DNA of 64,000 nucleotides. Origin: Hallerella succinigenes. GTDB taxonomy: Bacteria > Fibrobacterota > Fibrobacteria > Fibrobacterales > Fibrobacteraceae. A model generated the notes under the pieces. The model was not told where the DNA came from. It saw only the letters and a list, made by a program, of their open reading frames with translations, and did not search any database. The stretch covers positions 1,550,001 through 1,614,000 of the forward strand of contig NZ_PGEX01000001.1 of assembly GCF_002797675.1 (NCBI RefSeq). Reading direction: 5' to 3'. A program made the translations under genes and the position numbers. Within the stretch, counting starts at the first letter, position 1; every line of letters starts with the position of its first letter. Below, piece after piece: positions 1 through 8,335 of this stretch.

Positions 1-1
1 G

Positions 2-1207
2 TCAAATATCGATTTGGAAAAACCTCCGGTGCCGATTCCTTCGGGCGGCTATATGTTTGACCGGGATGGTGATGGCGTTGCCGATAGCTTGATGCTTTCG
101 TACGGCGAACCGATTACGGGAGAAGATGAACCGGATTCCGTTTCTTGGCAGTTCGGCGATTCGACGTGGCATCGCATTGTAAAGAAGGACTTGAAAAAGT
201 ACCGCTTCCTGGACTCTCTCCTCGTCTTTGAAAATGATTCGCTTTTGAACTTCCTCTTTACAGGAACTTCTTCGGGCGATGCTTACGCGGGAAGTTATAC
301 GACGCTCTTCAAGAAGGCGGTGACGGATTCGCTGACCGGTGAAACGGACACTCTTTCGTTCCATGTGACGGGAAAGATCCAAGACCGCCTAGGACCTGTG
401 ATTACGAATGCCATTGTGACGCCGCGCAGTGAAGACGTCTATCAGCTTGCAATCGTCTTCAGTGAAGCTCTCGATACGAACAGCTATCCGTTGGATTCAA
501 TCTTTGAATTCAAGGCGTGGCGTAACGGCGAAGAATCTTCTCGGAATATTTTCCCGATTTCGGGAACGCGTCGCACGGCCCGTTATGAAATCTTCTATTC
601 GAGCAAGAACGGTGTGCTGCCTTCTGTGGGCGACAGCATTCGCATTGCCCCGGGCGTTCTTTCGGACGTTTCGCAGAATGCGGCTTCGGAAGATAACCGC
701 TGGGTTCGCATTATCGGTGAACAGTATATTGTCGTGGAATCTTCGAAGCTCTTTGATGCAAAAACGGAAAAGCTCGATGCGTTCAAGCAGTCTTCAACGG
801 TGACGCCGCACAAGGTAACGCTTGGACTTCCGTATGAATCTGTTGAAAAACAGATTGGAATTCCGGGCTTCCTCATCCGTTACGATTTGAATGAACTATC
901 CGCTTCGACGGGAATCGGCCCGGACAGCCTTTATGTGAAGTACGAAACAAGCTTCTTTACGAATCTCGGCGCGTACATCAATTCCGCAAGTGGAAAGATT
1001 CTTTGCACCGACAAGATTTTCGACGGCGACTGTACCCAGAATCCGGGTAACATTTACCTCGGCTGGAACATGCGCAGTACCTCGGGTCGCTTGGTCGGAA
1101 CAGGCGCTTACATCGCCCGTTTGAAGGTCAAGATCGGCGCTGTCGGCGGCGATTCTCAAAAGAAGGAAGTCGTTCGCACGTGGGGCGTGCGCCGTGTCGC
1201 GGAATAA
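2..1207 (+). CDS. C-terminal part of a large secreted/surface protein (5' end outside window)
   Basis: The frame is open from the window edge, so the start lies upstream; at least 400 residues are present. The visible part begins with a linker and a calcium-binding-like run (DRDGDGVADS), typical of extracellular proteins. It ends with a module containing 'IYLGWNMRSTSGRLVGTGAYIARLKV', read here as segments LGWNMRS and GTGAYIARLKV, which resembles the FlgD-like Ig domain found at the C-terminus of many Fibrobacter and Bacteroidota secreted proteins. It converges on the ABC-F gene with only 15 bp between stops. Its exact function cannot be told. The cell-surface location is inferred from module type. 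Confidence 0.7.
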   Translation, partial: SNIDLEKPPVPIPSGGYMFDRDGDGVADSLMLSYGEPITGEDEPDSVSWQFGDSTWHRIVKKDLKKYRFLDSLLVFENDSLLNFLFTGTSSGDAYAGSYTTLFKKAVTDSLTGETDTLSFHVTGKIQDRLGPVITNAIVTPRSEDVYQLAIVFSEALDTNSYPLDSIFEFKAWRNGEESSRNIFPISGTRRTARYEIFYSSKNGVLPSVGDSIRIAPGVLSDVSQNAASEDNRWVRIIGEQYIVVESSKLFDAKTEKLDAFKQSSTVTPHKVTLGLPYESVEKQIGIPGFLIRYDLNELSASTGIGPDSLYVKYETSFFTNLGAYINSASGKILCTDKIFDGDCTQNPGNIYLGWNMRSTSGRLVGTGAYIARLKVKIGAVGGDSQKKEVVRTWGVRRVAE

Positions 1208-1222
1208 AATTTTCGAAAACGC

Positions 1223-3079
1223 TTAAAGCGGATATTTCTTTTGGGCCTCTTCTAATTCGGCAGAGGCCTTTTCCCATTCTTCGTAAGCTTCGTCGGTCTT
1301 CTTTTTCGCTTCGCCAAGATCCTTGGCAATCTGTGAAATCAAAGCTCCGTCGTTCTTTTCGCTCGCTTCCACGAGGTTTTGTTCTAGTTCGGCGGCGAGG
1401 GCTTCTTGCTTCTGGATTTCCTCTTCCCATTTCTTGATGCGCTTTTCGATGGGACGCACGATTTTCGAACGTTCTTCGACGTAAGCGGCTCGGGCGCGAC
1501 GGCTCTCTTTATCTTTTGCAACAGGAGCTGCCCCGTTTGCAGAAACATTGGAATTTTCGACGGCGACCTTGGTCGTGCTTTCGCTTTTTTCTTCTGCCCA
1601 ACCGACTTTTTCGAGGAAGTCCGCATAAGAGCCTTCGAACATAAAGCATTTGCCACCATCAAAAACAATGAGCTTGTTCGCAAACACGTGGAGAAGCTCT
1701 TCATCGTGCGAAACGACAATCGCCGTTCCTTGGTAATCTTCCAGGGCGTCGATCAGGCTTTCGATGCTTTCCATGTCCAAGTGGTTTGTCGGTTCGTCAA
1801 GGAGCAAAAGATTGCAGGGCGTGGCGAGAATCTTACCGAGAAGCACTCGGCTGCGTTCGCCACCGGAAAGAACCTTGATTTGCTTTAAGGCAGCGTCTCC
1901 GCTGAACATCATAAGGCCGGCGAGATTGCGGGCTTTTCCGCGTTCTGCGCTGGTGATGGAAGATTGCAGTTCTTCTTCGACGGTCTTGTTCAGGTCCAAA
2001 CGGTTGATGTTTGTCTGTCCAAAGTAGTTGATGATGACGTTCGGGTTCAGAGATACTTCTCCGCCGACCGGTTTTAACTCGTTTGCAATTAGGTTCAAGA
2101 GGGTCGTTTTACCGCGCCCGTTCGGGCCGATGATAGCAATGCGGTCGCCCTTGAAAATTTCGGCTGTGAGCTCCTGGATGAGGGTTGGACCGCCTTCAAA
2201 GTGAAAATTCAGATTTTTAATCTGAATCATGCGCTTTCCGGGGAAGTCCGCCTGGTTGAACGAAAATTCCAGATTGCGTTCATGTTCTAAACGGGATACT
2301 TCTCCCAGGCGCTCCACGGCTTTGATTTTGGACTGCACCATCGCAGCCTTGCTCGCCTTGAAGCGGAAACGGTCAATGACTTTTTCGAGCTGTTCGCGCT
2401 TGTGCGCTTCGTTTTCTTGCGTACGCTTTGCGACTTCTTCTTCGATGGCGATCGTTTCTTTGAGCTTTGCAACTGTACCCTGGATTTTACGCATTTTTTT
2501 GTGGTAAATGCCCACGACGTGAGTGCAGACGCTGTCCATGAATTTGCGGTCGTGCGTAATCAGTAAGACTTCGCCCTTCCAGCCCCTTAAAAAGCGGGCG
2601 AGCCAACGCGTTGAAACAATGTCCAGATAGTTTGTCGGTTCATCGAGCAAGAGCATATTCGGCTCGCTCGCAAGCACCTTTGCCAAATTCAAACGGATTT
2701 GGAAACCGCCTGAGAGAAGCATCGGATCCTTTTGCATAGATTCTTCGTCAAAGCCGAGACCGAAAAGGATGGATTCCACTTGATGCGTATCGAGCCAGCC
2801 GTCTTCATTGACTTTGAGAACGGAACAGGCTTCTTCGTGAACCGTCTTGTGCGTGAAGGCGATATGCTGCTTCAAGTATCCAAGCGTATAATTTTTGGGA
2901 ATGTCGATGTTTCCACCGTCGATATATTCTTCGCCGAGGATCATCTTGAAAAGGGTGGACTTTCCGCAACCGTTGCGTCCGACGATGCCGACGCGTTCAC
3001 GGGGGGCGACGAGAAAGCTCGCGTCGCGGAAAAGATCTTGGGTTCCAAAAGACTTGGTAATGTTTTGTACTTGGATCAC
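1223..3079 (-). CDS. ABC-F family ATPase (Uup/YheS/EttA type)
   Basis: This 618-residue protein has two ABC ATPase domains in one chain and no membrane segments, which defines the ABC-F class of ribosome-associated ATPases. Visible motifs are Walker A1 GRNGCGKST (residues 34-42), signature LSGG (about 122), Walker B LLLLDEPTNYLD (about 143), a charged helical linker (about 200-285), Walker A2 GPNGRGKTT (318-326), and a second LSGGERSR and LLLLDEPTNHLD. Residues from about 540 form a Glu/Lys-rich coiled coil like the Uup C-terminal domain. The family acts at the ribosomal E site or in ribosome rescue. Which subfamily this belongs to needs a phylogeny. Confidence 0.93.
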   Translation of the reverse strand: MIQVQNITKSFGTQDLFRDASFLVAPRERVGIVGRNGCGKSTLFKMILGEEYIDGGNIDIPKNYTLGYLKQHIAFTHKTVHEEACSVLKVNEDGWLDTHQVESILFGLGFDEESMQKDPMLLSGGFQIRLNLAKVLASEPNMLLLDEPTNYLDIVSTRWLARFLRGWKGEVLLITHDRKFMDSVCTHVVGIYHKKMRKIQGTVAKLKETIAIEEEVAKRTQENEAHKREQLEKVIDRFRFKASKAAMVQSKIKAVERLGEVSRLEHERNLEFSFNQADFPGKRMIQIKNLNFHFEGGPTLIQELTAEIFKGDRIAIIGPNGRGKTTLLNLIANELKPVGGEVSLNPNVIINYFGQTNINRLDLNKTVEEELQSSITSAERGKARNLAGLMMFSGDAALKQIKVLSGGERSRVLLGKILATPCNLLLLDEPTNHLDMESIESLIDALEDYQGTAIVVSHDEELLHVFANKLIVFDGGKCFMFEGSYADFLEKVGWAEEKSESTTKVAVENSNVSANGAAPVAKDKESRRARAAYVEERSKIVRPIEKRIKKWEEEIQKQEALAAELEQNLVEASEKNDGALISQIAKDLGEAKKKTDEAYEEWEKASAELEEAQKKYPL

Positions 3080-3114
3080 GCTTGCAAATTTAGAAAATGG
3101 AATGGGTTAGATGT

Positions 3115-3288
3115 ATGAAAATCTTCGAATGGCATGCCATCGACAAGAACGCCCGATACAAGAACTACATCAGCGCGTTCAACTTCATCAGAGAATCGAT
3201 GATTGGCAATATATGCACCAATGTAACAGTTCCCGATGTCGCAAAATTCCAACAACTGATGACGCATGAATTTTACGGCCAGCTAAAA
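3115..3288 (+). pseudogene. Possible N-terminal fragment of an unknown gene
   Basis: Starting at an ATG 35 bp from the divergent ABC-F start, the plus strand encodes about 58 residues of natural-looking sequence (begins MKIFEWHAIDKN). The frame then continues only as the antisense of the DUF285 gene. It could be the remnant of a gene cut by the rearrangements seen just to the right. It has no recognisable domain and may be spurious. Confidence 0.22.
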
Positions 3289-3653
3289 ATTACTCCGGGA
3301 GGATTTTCGTACACGGGGCCATTGTACCATTTGGGGAGCTTGCCCTTTTTCTCAAGCATCGATTGTCTAAAGATTTCGAATGTGTCCGCCTCGCTCAAAA
3401 CATTCCACCGGTCGATATCGCCCTCAAAGTTCGAACGTATGAACATGCGGCCCATCTTCCGCACGTTTGACACGTCCCAGTTACTGATGTCGCCATCGAA
3501 GCGCGACCTGGCGAACAACCGGCTCATATCCATCACCTTGGACACGTCGATAAAATTGAGGTCGCAATTCGGCCCCTGCTTATTGATGGTCCTGTTGATG
3601 AGCTGCTTGAGATGCTCGCGGTGCTTCGCCACGACGGTTGCAGAACTGGCCAT
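3273..3653 (-). CDS. Small BspA-like / DUF285 repeat protein
   Basis: The 126-residue product carries two clear DUF285 units, each with the FDGDISNWDVSNV-type core followed by M.MF (FDGDISNWDVSNVRKMGRMF and FEGDIDRWNV). DUF285 proteins are often multi-copy, leucine-rich-repeat-like proteins in Fibrobacter and in gut or rumen bacteria. There is no signal peptide. A good ribosome binding site (AGGAGGA) lies just before the ATG. It has few repeats for the family, so it may be a shortened copy. It sits immediately beside an IS insertion, with its promoter region interrupted about 40 bp upstream. Function is unknown. Confidence 0.7.
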   Translation of the reverse strand: MASSATVVAKHREHLKQLINRTINKQGPNCDLNFIDVSKVMDMSRLFARSRFDGDISNWDVSNVRKMGRMFIRSNFEGDIDRWNVLSEADTFEIFRQSMLEKKGKLPKWYNGPVYENPPGVIFSWP

Positions 3654-3693
3654 GGAATCCTCCTGCGACGATTACAGCGGGTACTGCGACAGG

Positions 3694-3713
3694 TATTTAG
3701 TCGTCCCTTAAAA
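3694..3713. repeat. Left terminal inverted repeat of IS5/IS1182-like element
   Basis: TATTTAGTCGTCCCTTAAAA is a perfect 20-bp inverted match to 5170-5189. The inner 14 bp starting GTCGTCCC are the likely IS end. The outer TATTTA may be palindromic target sequence including a TA duplication. Confidence 0.8.
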
Positions 3714-5183
3714 AGTCAATTCACGAGTGCAGGACAAGAGCGTTCGCATTTTTTGTTCATTCCGTTCCACAGAAGGCAAAAACCGTACAGCCATTCCAAC
3801 AGGACAAAAAAACGCCTCATGGCCCTCTTGAAGTTGAACGCCGCTGCTGCAAGCTTTGCATTGAGCATGTCGCCAAAGATTCCCTTGTAGAAGTTGCGAC
3901 CCATGCGGTGGTCGCTCTTCAAGTGACCATTGATTGGTTCGATGCCAGCCCTCTTGCAAAAAAGCTTGTGAGCCTTTTCCTTCTGGTAGTAAGTCGCGTT
4001 TTTCTTCGGAACGTCCGGTATCACGATCTTTGTCGTTCCGGATTCCTTTTGTCCGCGGTAGCCTCGGTCGCATGCGGCCCGGCTCGGCCTGAATCCAAGC
4101 ATTTGTTCAACATGGTCAAGCGTATCGTCTATCGTATGTCCGTCATACTCGTCCCGGAACGAGACCGCGCCGACAATGATGCCGCTGTAGCTCCGGGCGA
4201 TTGACACCTTGTTGCCGAACTCGTATTTCTTGTGTTCCTTGCCCTTGCCGATGCATTTTACTTCGGGTTCGTGAAGCGAATAGACCTTGTCCTTGTCGCA
4301 CCTCTTCTGCTCCAAAACTTTTTTGAAAAGCTCGATTTTTTCTTTGTACGTGTTCAACAAGTTCTTGCTGGCGAGATTTCGCTCTAATTCACGGACGAGC
4401 CGTCCCGCGATTGTCTTCTGCCTGCGATCCGCCTTGTGAGCCTTCTTGGCGTTTTTCGGGTGATTGCGGAAACGCTGGTCACGATGGACCTTCTTCAAGG
4501 TTCTCTTGTAGGACTGTCTCTGCGGAAGGCCGTGTTCTTCCACGATCCTCTGTACCTGTTCTATTATCTTGTTCGCAAGTTTGGCGTCTGTAGGGAACGT
4601 GATGTTCTTTTCCTGCACGGTCGTGTCGAGAAAGACCGTGCCGCTTCCTGTCGGTCCCTTTTTGTCATGGTCGGCATTGACACGGATACTTTCCTTGAGG
4701 ATCATGTCCATGCCCGCTTCGCCAATCATGTGCCGGAAGTGGACAAGTTCGCTCGGGTCGCAGGGCTGCTCCGTCGAGAAGAACCGTTCTCCGCAAAAAT
4801 ACTGGTAATAGGCGTTTTCCTGAAACTGCTCCACGACGGACTCGTCCGATACGTTGCGGATGTGCTTCAGGATGATGAGCCCGGTCATGAGACGGATCGG
4901 CTTGTTTGGCGCACCCATCTTTTCGTCGAACAATTTGGAAAACTCGGTCTCGAACTTGTTCCAGTCAATCTTGTTCGCAAGAACGTAAAGGGGATGCTTG
5001 TGGTTCAACTGTTCCTCAAGGGAGCAGAAAAGGCTTGTCTGGGCGTGGGATTTTGGCGGTCTGTACATGGGAAAAATTGCAAGGTTTTCAGTCATACTTT
5101 AGAAAACCTTGCAATATTTTCACAGGGTAGAAATCAATTTTTCCTAATAGTTATGCAGGCTGGGCGGGATTTTAAGGGACGAC
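3700..5183 (-). mobile_element. Insertion sequence, IS5/IS1182-like
   Basis: An element of about 1.48 kb bounded by perfect inverted repeats contains a single transposase ORF that fills it. TA on both sides fits a 2-bp target duplication, though the symmetrical flanks make the exact boundary ambiguous by a few bases. The element sits exactly at the 3' end of an IS30-type transposase gene, whose stop codon overlaps the right repeat. It looks intact. Confidence 0.8.
3716..5095 (-). CDS. DDE transposase, IS5/IS1182-like
   Basis: The 459-residue transposase has a DUF772-type N-terminal region (about 45-125, with PIRLMTGLIILKHIRNVSD) and a DDE catalytic core. Likely catalytic residues are D157 (FLDTT), D343 (ACDRGYRG) and E386 (GIEPINGHLK followed by DHRMGRN). 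A charged Lys/Arg insert separates the first two acids (about 195-275). The ORF is uninterrupted and nearly spans its element, so the element is probably active or recently active. It ends within a few bases of the left inverted repeat. Confidence 0.9.
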   Translation of the reverse strand: MTENLAIFPMYRPPKSHAQTSLFCSLEEQLNHKHPLYVLANKIDWNKFETEFSKLFDEKMGAPNKPIRLMTGLIILKHIRNVSDESVVEQFQENAYYQYFCGERFFSTEQPCDPSELVHFRHMIGEAGMDMILKESIRVNADHDKKGPTGSGTVFLDTTVQEKNITFPTDAKLANKIIEQVQRIVEEHGLPQRQSYKRTLKKVHRDQRFRNHPKNAKKAHKADRRQKTIAGRLVRELERNLASKNLLNTYKEKIELFKKVLEQKRCDKDKVYSLHEPEVKCIGKGKEHKKYEFGNKVSIARSYSGIIVGAVSFRDEYDGHTIDDTLDHVEQMLGFRPSRAACDRGYRGQKESGTTKIVIPDVPKKNATYYQKEKAHKLFCKRAGIEPINGHLKSDHRMGRNFYKGIFGDMLNAKLAAAAFNFKRAMRRFFVLLEWLYGFCLLWNGMNKKCERSCPALVN

Positions 5184-5189
5184 TAAATA
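5170..5189. repeat. Right terminal inverted repeat of IS5/IS1182-like element
   Basis: The exact reverse complement of 3694-3713. The stop codon of the adjacent IS30-type transposase (5183-5185) lies inside it. Confidence 0.8.
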
Positions 5190-6118
5190 TACTCTAAAGG
5201 GGTCATAAAGTCAAGCCTTTTTCGAGGCCTGTTGTTCAGTTTATCCTGTATCCAGCGAACTTTCCGGGGAGAGATTCCCTTGAACGACTCCTTCTTGGGA
5301 AGATATTGGCGTATTAGACCGTTCATGTTCTCGTTGGCACCGCGCTCCCAGGAGTGGTACGGGTTCGCAAAGTAGTAATCCGCCTTCATAGCTTTCGCTA
5401 TTTCTGCGTGACAGGCGAACTCCTTCCCGTTGTCCGAAGTGACTGTGAGAATCTTGACTTCGAACGTTTTCTCAAAGTCCTTCAGCGCCCTCACAAGCGT
5501 TCTCTTCAGGTCTTTCGCGTTCTTCGTCGGAAGATACCTTATCAGGCTGTAATTCGTCATCCTGTCGTTGATCGTGAGCAGGTTCGCGTCATGGTCCGCG
5601 CTGTTTATCAGGTCTATCTCGATGTCGCCTACGCGTGATTTCTCGTCCACGATCGCCGGACGTTCCTCGATGGGCACGCGGCCTACAATCTGGCCTCTCT
5701 TGTCCTTCTTCTCCCCGCGCTTACGGTATGGTTTCTTGCCGTGCCGCAAGTGCTTCTTCAGGTCCTCGTCCTTGTTCACATGCCTGTATATCGTGGCGAC
5801 GCTAGGGACACCCATCCCATCGAGTTTCGCGCGTCCGTTCACCTGTTCGGGAGAGTAGTCTTCCTTGATTTTCCCGTCCACGATTTTCCAGTCGTCCTCG
5901 TCGTAGTCGTAATGCAGGTGACTTGTCGCGGCAAGGAGGTCTGCCCGTTCCTGCGACTTGACCGGGTCGTAATGCTGGCGGCCGCCGCCCCTGTTTAGTT
6001 CCCTGTAGATTGTGGATTTGTGGACCTTCAGCTGCAAGGCTATGTTTTTCGGGGGGATCTTTGCCGCATTGAGCGCTCGTATTTCGTATCTTTGTGCTTG
6101 GTTGAGACTCACCGCCAT
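5183..6118 (-). CDS. IS30-family transposase
   Basis: This is an IS30-type protein: an N-terminal helix-turn-helix (SLNQAQRYEIRAL...HKSTIYRELNR), then an rve-type core. Counted from an upstream TTG, the catalytic acids are D173 (VGDIEIDLI), D237 (TSDNGKEF) and E271 (GANENMNG). It ends RPRKRLDFMTPLEYI. The ATG at 6118 is preferred; a TTG 24 bp upstream is possible but has no ribosome binding site. The 3' end abuts the neighbouring IS, so the last residues may be altered. If that IS is removed without any duplication the frame reads on as LEYLSQYPL and stops; if TA is a duplication the native stop could be the present one. Confidence 0.88.
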   Translation of the reverse strand: MAVSLNQAQRYEIRALNAAKIPPKNIALQLKVHKSTIYRELNRGGGRQHYDPVKSQERADLLAATSHLHYDYDEDDWKIVDGKIKEDYSPEQVNGRAKLDGMGVPSVATIYRHVNKDEDLKKHLRHGKKPYRKRGEKKDKRGQIVGRVPIEERPAIVDEKSRVGDIEIDLINSADHDANLLTINDRMTNYSLIRYLPTKNAKDLKRTLVRALKDFEKTFEVKILTVTSDNGKEFACHAEIAKAMKADYYFANPYHSWERGANENMNGLIRQYLPKKESFKGISPRKVRWIQDKLNNRPRKRLDFMTPLEYI

Positions 6119-6162
6119 GTCCTTTTTTGGTAGAATCGGCAAGGTAGAAAAGTTTCGGCCAG

Positions 6163-6197
6163 GTTCCCCAGGGGCTAGCCCTAGGGAACTTTTTTTT
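6163..6197 (+). terminator. Rho-independent terminator (plus strand)
   Basis: A GTTCCC/GGGAAC outer stem with an inner GGGCTAGCCC palindrome is followed by eight T. It lies just upstream of the IS30-type transposase and points against it, so it would stop transcription crossing that gene in antisense. Confidence 0.6.
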
Positions 6198-6244
6198 CTT
6201 CCCGATTCAACCTATATCAGTCGCATTGACGGTGAAAATTCGCG

Positions 6245-6300
6245 TCACATAATTTAATGATTTACACGTTAAATCAACCATAATTCACTAAATTATGTGA
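6245..6300. repeat. Nested AT-rich palindromes
   Basis: A 12-bp perfect inverted repeat (TCACATAATTTA at 6245-6256, TAAATTATGTGA at 6289-6300) encloses a second one (TGATTTA at 6258-6264, TAAATCA at 6270-6276). It lies 7 bp beyond the stop of the next gene, so it may be its 3' RNA structure, or a small mobile-element end. Confidence 0.6.
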
Positions 6301-6307
6301 TTTATTT

Positions 6308-6904
6308 TCAGAACGGGAGTTCGTCCGCAGATTCCTTTTTCGCCTGCTTGAGCCCGCGACGGAGTGCCGCGGCGTACTTTTTCTGGACAGGTAACGAGGG
6401 CGGGAGCACGCAAGTCGCATCACAAAGACGAGTGCAAAATTCAGCGTGACCTTTTTCGTCGATGTTGCATGCAACCACGGTGTAAGAGCCGCCAGCATTG
6501 TCAAAATCTTGAACAATCCCAAGCTCAGCATAGTCGTCATAGGCTATCTCGACGAAGTCGCCTTCCTTGAATTTAGCAGTCTCGTCGCTGCCCGTGCACC
6601 ATAGCGAGCCGTCATTCAGGTAACGCCGAATCGAAAGCGGCGCATACGTATCGACAAGGCAATCCCGCGGCATTTCCTTGATGACAAAACCATAAACATC
6701 ATCGCGGTTTCGACGAACGATTTTCTTGATGTTCTTTTCGGCATCGCGCAAGGTCTCGAAATACCCGAGCTTCGTTTGCCAAGTGAGGGCGCATGGACCG
6801 GCACAGCGGTAGCACTTTTCCTTATAGACCTGATATGTATGACTTTCGCCGGGTGCAAATTCGTAAACTTCCAGGACGAAAATGCTTTTTGTTTGTTTTT
6901 TCAT
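6308..6904 (-). CDS. Unknown protein with N-terminal cysteine cluster (operator-linked orphan)
   Basis: The product is 198 residues from the ATG at 6904, chosen because AAGG precedes it and the mapped-by-eye -10 box lies 26 bp upstream; a longer frame to 6952 would overlap that promoter. I recognise no family. It has a Cys-rich patch (CYRCAGPC, residues about 31-38), further cysteines at mid-protein and near residue 160, and a Lys/Ala-rich C-terminal helix ending DELPF. The middle (KFKEGDFVEIAYDDYAELGIV) resembles a small beta-barrel of SH3/KOW type, by pattern only. Its promoter carries the same operator as the AAA/WYL genes at 11.6-15.2 kb, so it probably belongs to their regulon. Confidence 0.65.
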   Translation of the reverse strand: MKKQTKSIFVLEVYEFAPGESHTYQVYKEKCYRCAGPCALTWQTKLGYFETLRDAEKNIKKIVRRNRDDVYGFVIKEMPRDCLVDTYAPLSIRRYLNDGSLWCTGSDETAKFKEGDFVEIAYDDYAELGIVQDFDNAGGSYTVVACNIDEKGHAEFCTRLCDATCVLPPSLPVQKKYAAALRRGLKQAKKESADELPF

Positions 6905-6929
6905 AATGAGCCTTTGACTTATAAGGCAT

Positions 6930-6962
6930 AATATACAACGGGAATGCGACAATTAAAGACGC
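6930..6962 (-). promoter_or_regulatory. Shared operator plus -10 box, copy D
   Basis: On the plus strand, GCGAC (6946-6950), 7 bp, then GACGC (6958-6962), a 4-of-5 match to the palindrome. Read on the minus strand, GTCGC is followed by exactly 10 bp and TATATT (6930-6935), giving a leader of about 19 nt before the ATG at 6904. Confidence 0.6.
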
Positions 6963-6981
6963 ATATAGCGATGATTTGTCT

Positions 6982-8256
6982 TCACCGTTCGTCCATAAAC
7001 ATCAGCATATACAGCGGCAGCGTCAATACACTGCCCGTATTGCCAACATTGTAGTTACCGAATTTGATAGCCCTATTGACATGGTATTTTTCGGGGTGGT
7101 TCAATATGGTCTTTACGCTCTTGGCGTTGCCATTTTCGGCCTTGACTTCCATCAACGTACATTCGCCCTTGTGCCTAATGACAAAGTCAATTTCCAGCCC
7201 AGAATCCTTACGGAAATAAAACAGCTTGCGTTTCATTTTATAGAGAATGCTTGCGGCAAGATTTTCAAAAATGGCTCCCTTGTATCCGAGAAGATTTCCG
7301 CGTAAAATATCGCCCTGCGTTCCTTGTTCAAGCATACTGACAAAAAGCCCGATATCATTCATATAGACCTTGAAAACGCTCTTGTCTGCATTGCCTTCTA
7401 GCGGAAGTTCCGTCGTATGTAGGTTGTAGCAGCGTGTAATGATTCCGGCGTCCTCAATCCACTGCAGGCTGCCCGCGAATTTTTCGGCGGTTCCTTTTTT
7501 CTCGATGAGCGAGTATTGGAATTTTTTGTTTTCCTTGGCGAGCTGGTTCGGAATGGAATCAAAACATTCCCTGATGCGAACCTTGTCGGAAGCCGAAGCG
7601 TACTTGACCATATCGTCGCGATAAGAATTGACAATGGATTCCTGCAGTTGGAACACGGTGTCCATTTGGTGGGTGTTTACGAATTCCTGCACGACTTCGG
7701 GCATGCCACCCACAACGGTGTATTGCAGTAGCAGTTGATGCATCCGATTGTGAAGAGCTTCGGGAACAGAAACAACTTGTTCAAAACATTCGCGAAGTTT
7801 CTTGAATACTGGAGGCTGGATATCGTTTGCCCATAGGAACTCTTCAAAATCTAGCGGGTACATCGTAATGACGGTTTCTGAACCGACGGGAATGGATTTT
7901 GGAGGCTTCCCGTAGCCCTGTACTCCCAGTAGCGAACCTGTTCCAATCACGTCGTAACGACCATCTTCCTTGAAAAACTTTAGCGCGGTGCGGGCGTTTG
8001 GAGCATCCTGAATTTCATCCAGGATAATCACCGTCTTGTGAGGCAGAAATTTTGTTCCGGGGATTGTCGCGCCAATTTGCATTGTAATCGTATCTATGTC
8101 AAGCGGGCCTTCGAAAATCTGGGCGTATTCGGGATTCTTGAAAAAATTGAGATAGACCACGCTTTGGTAATTCTTGTGGGAGAACTCTAAAACGGAATGC
8201 GTTTTGCCGCACTGCCTACACCCCTTTATGATAAGAGGCTTTTTGGATGGATTTTT
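6982..8256 (-). pseudogene. DUF4143/AAA_14 ATPase, 5'-truncated
   Basis: About 424 codons of an AAA_14-DUF4143 protein are readable. They include Walker A (GCRQCGKTHSV, near 8180-8220), Walker B (VIILDEIQDA), the sensor region GTGSLLGVQ, and the C-terminal DUF4143 nuclease-like part (FRKDSGLEIDFVI...CTLMEVKAENG). The frame has no start codon before Walker A: it stops at 8257-8259, inside an A7 run. The first usable start, GTG at 8160, would lose the nucleotide-binding loop. Family members normally have some 15-20 more N-terminal residues. I read it as a truncated, probably inactive passenger gene downstream of the VWA operon. Confidence 0.75.
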
Positions 8257-8335
8257 TTAAGCGACTTTCGACAAAAAGACAGACTTTTTCAAAGGACTTT
8301 ACGTAAAAAAGCCGTTTTTTATCAAAAACACCAAT

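Noticed and set aside
8257-8335. A/T-tract hairpins after the 29-residue ORF as a terminator
   Set aside because: Stems consist almost only of A-T pairs; too weak to call.
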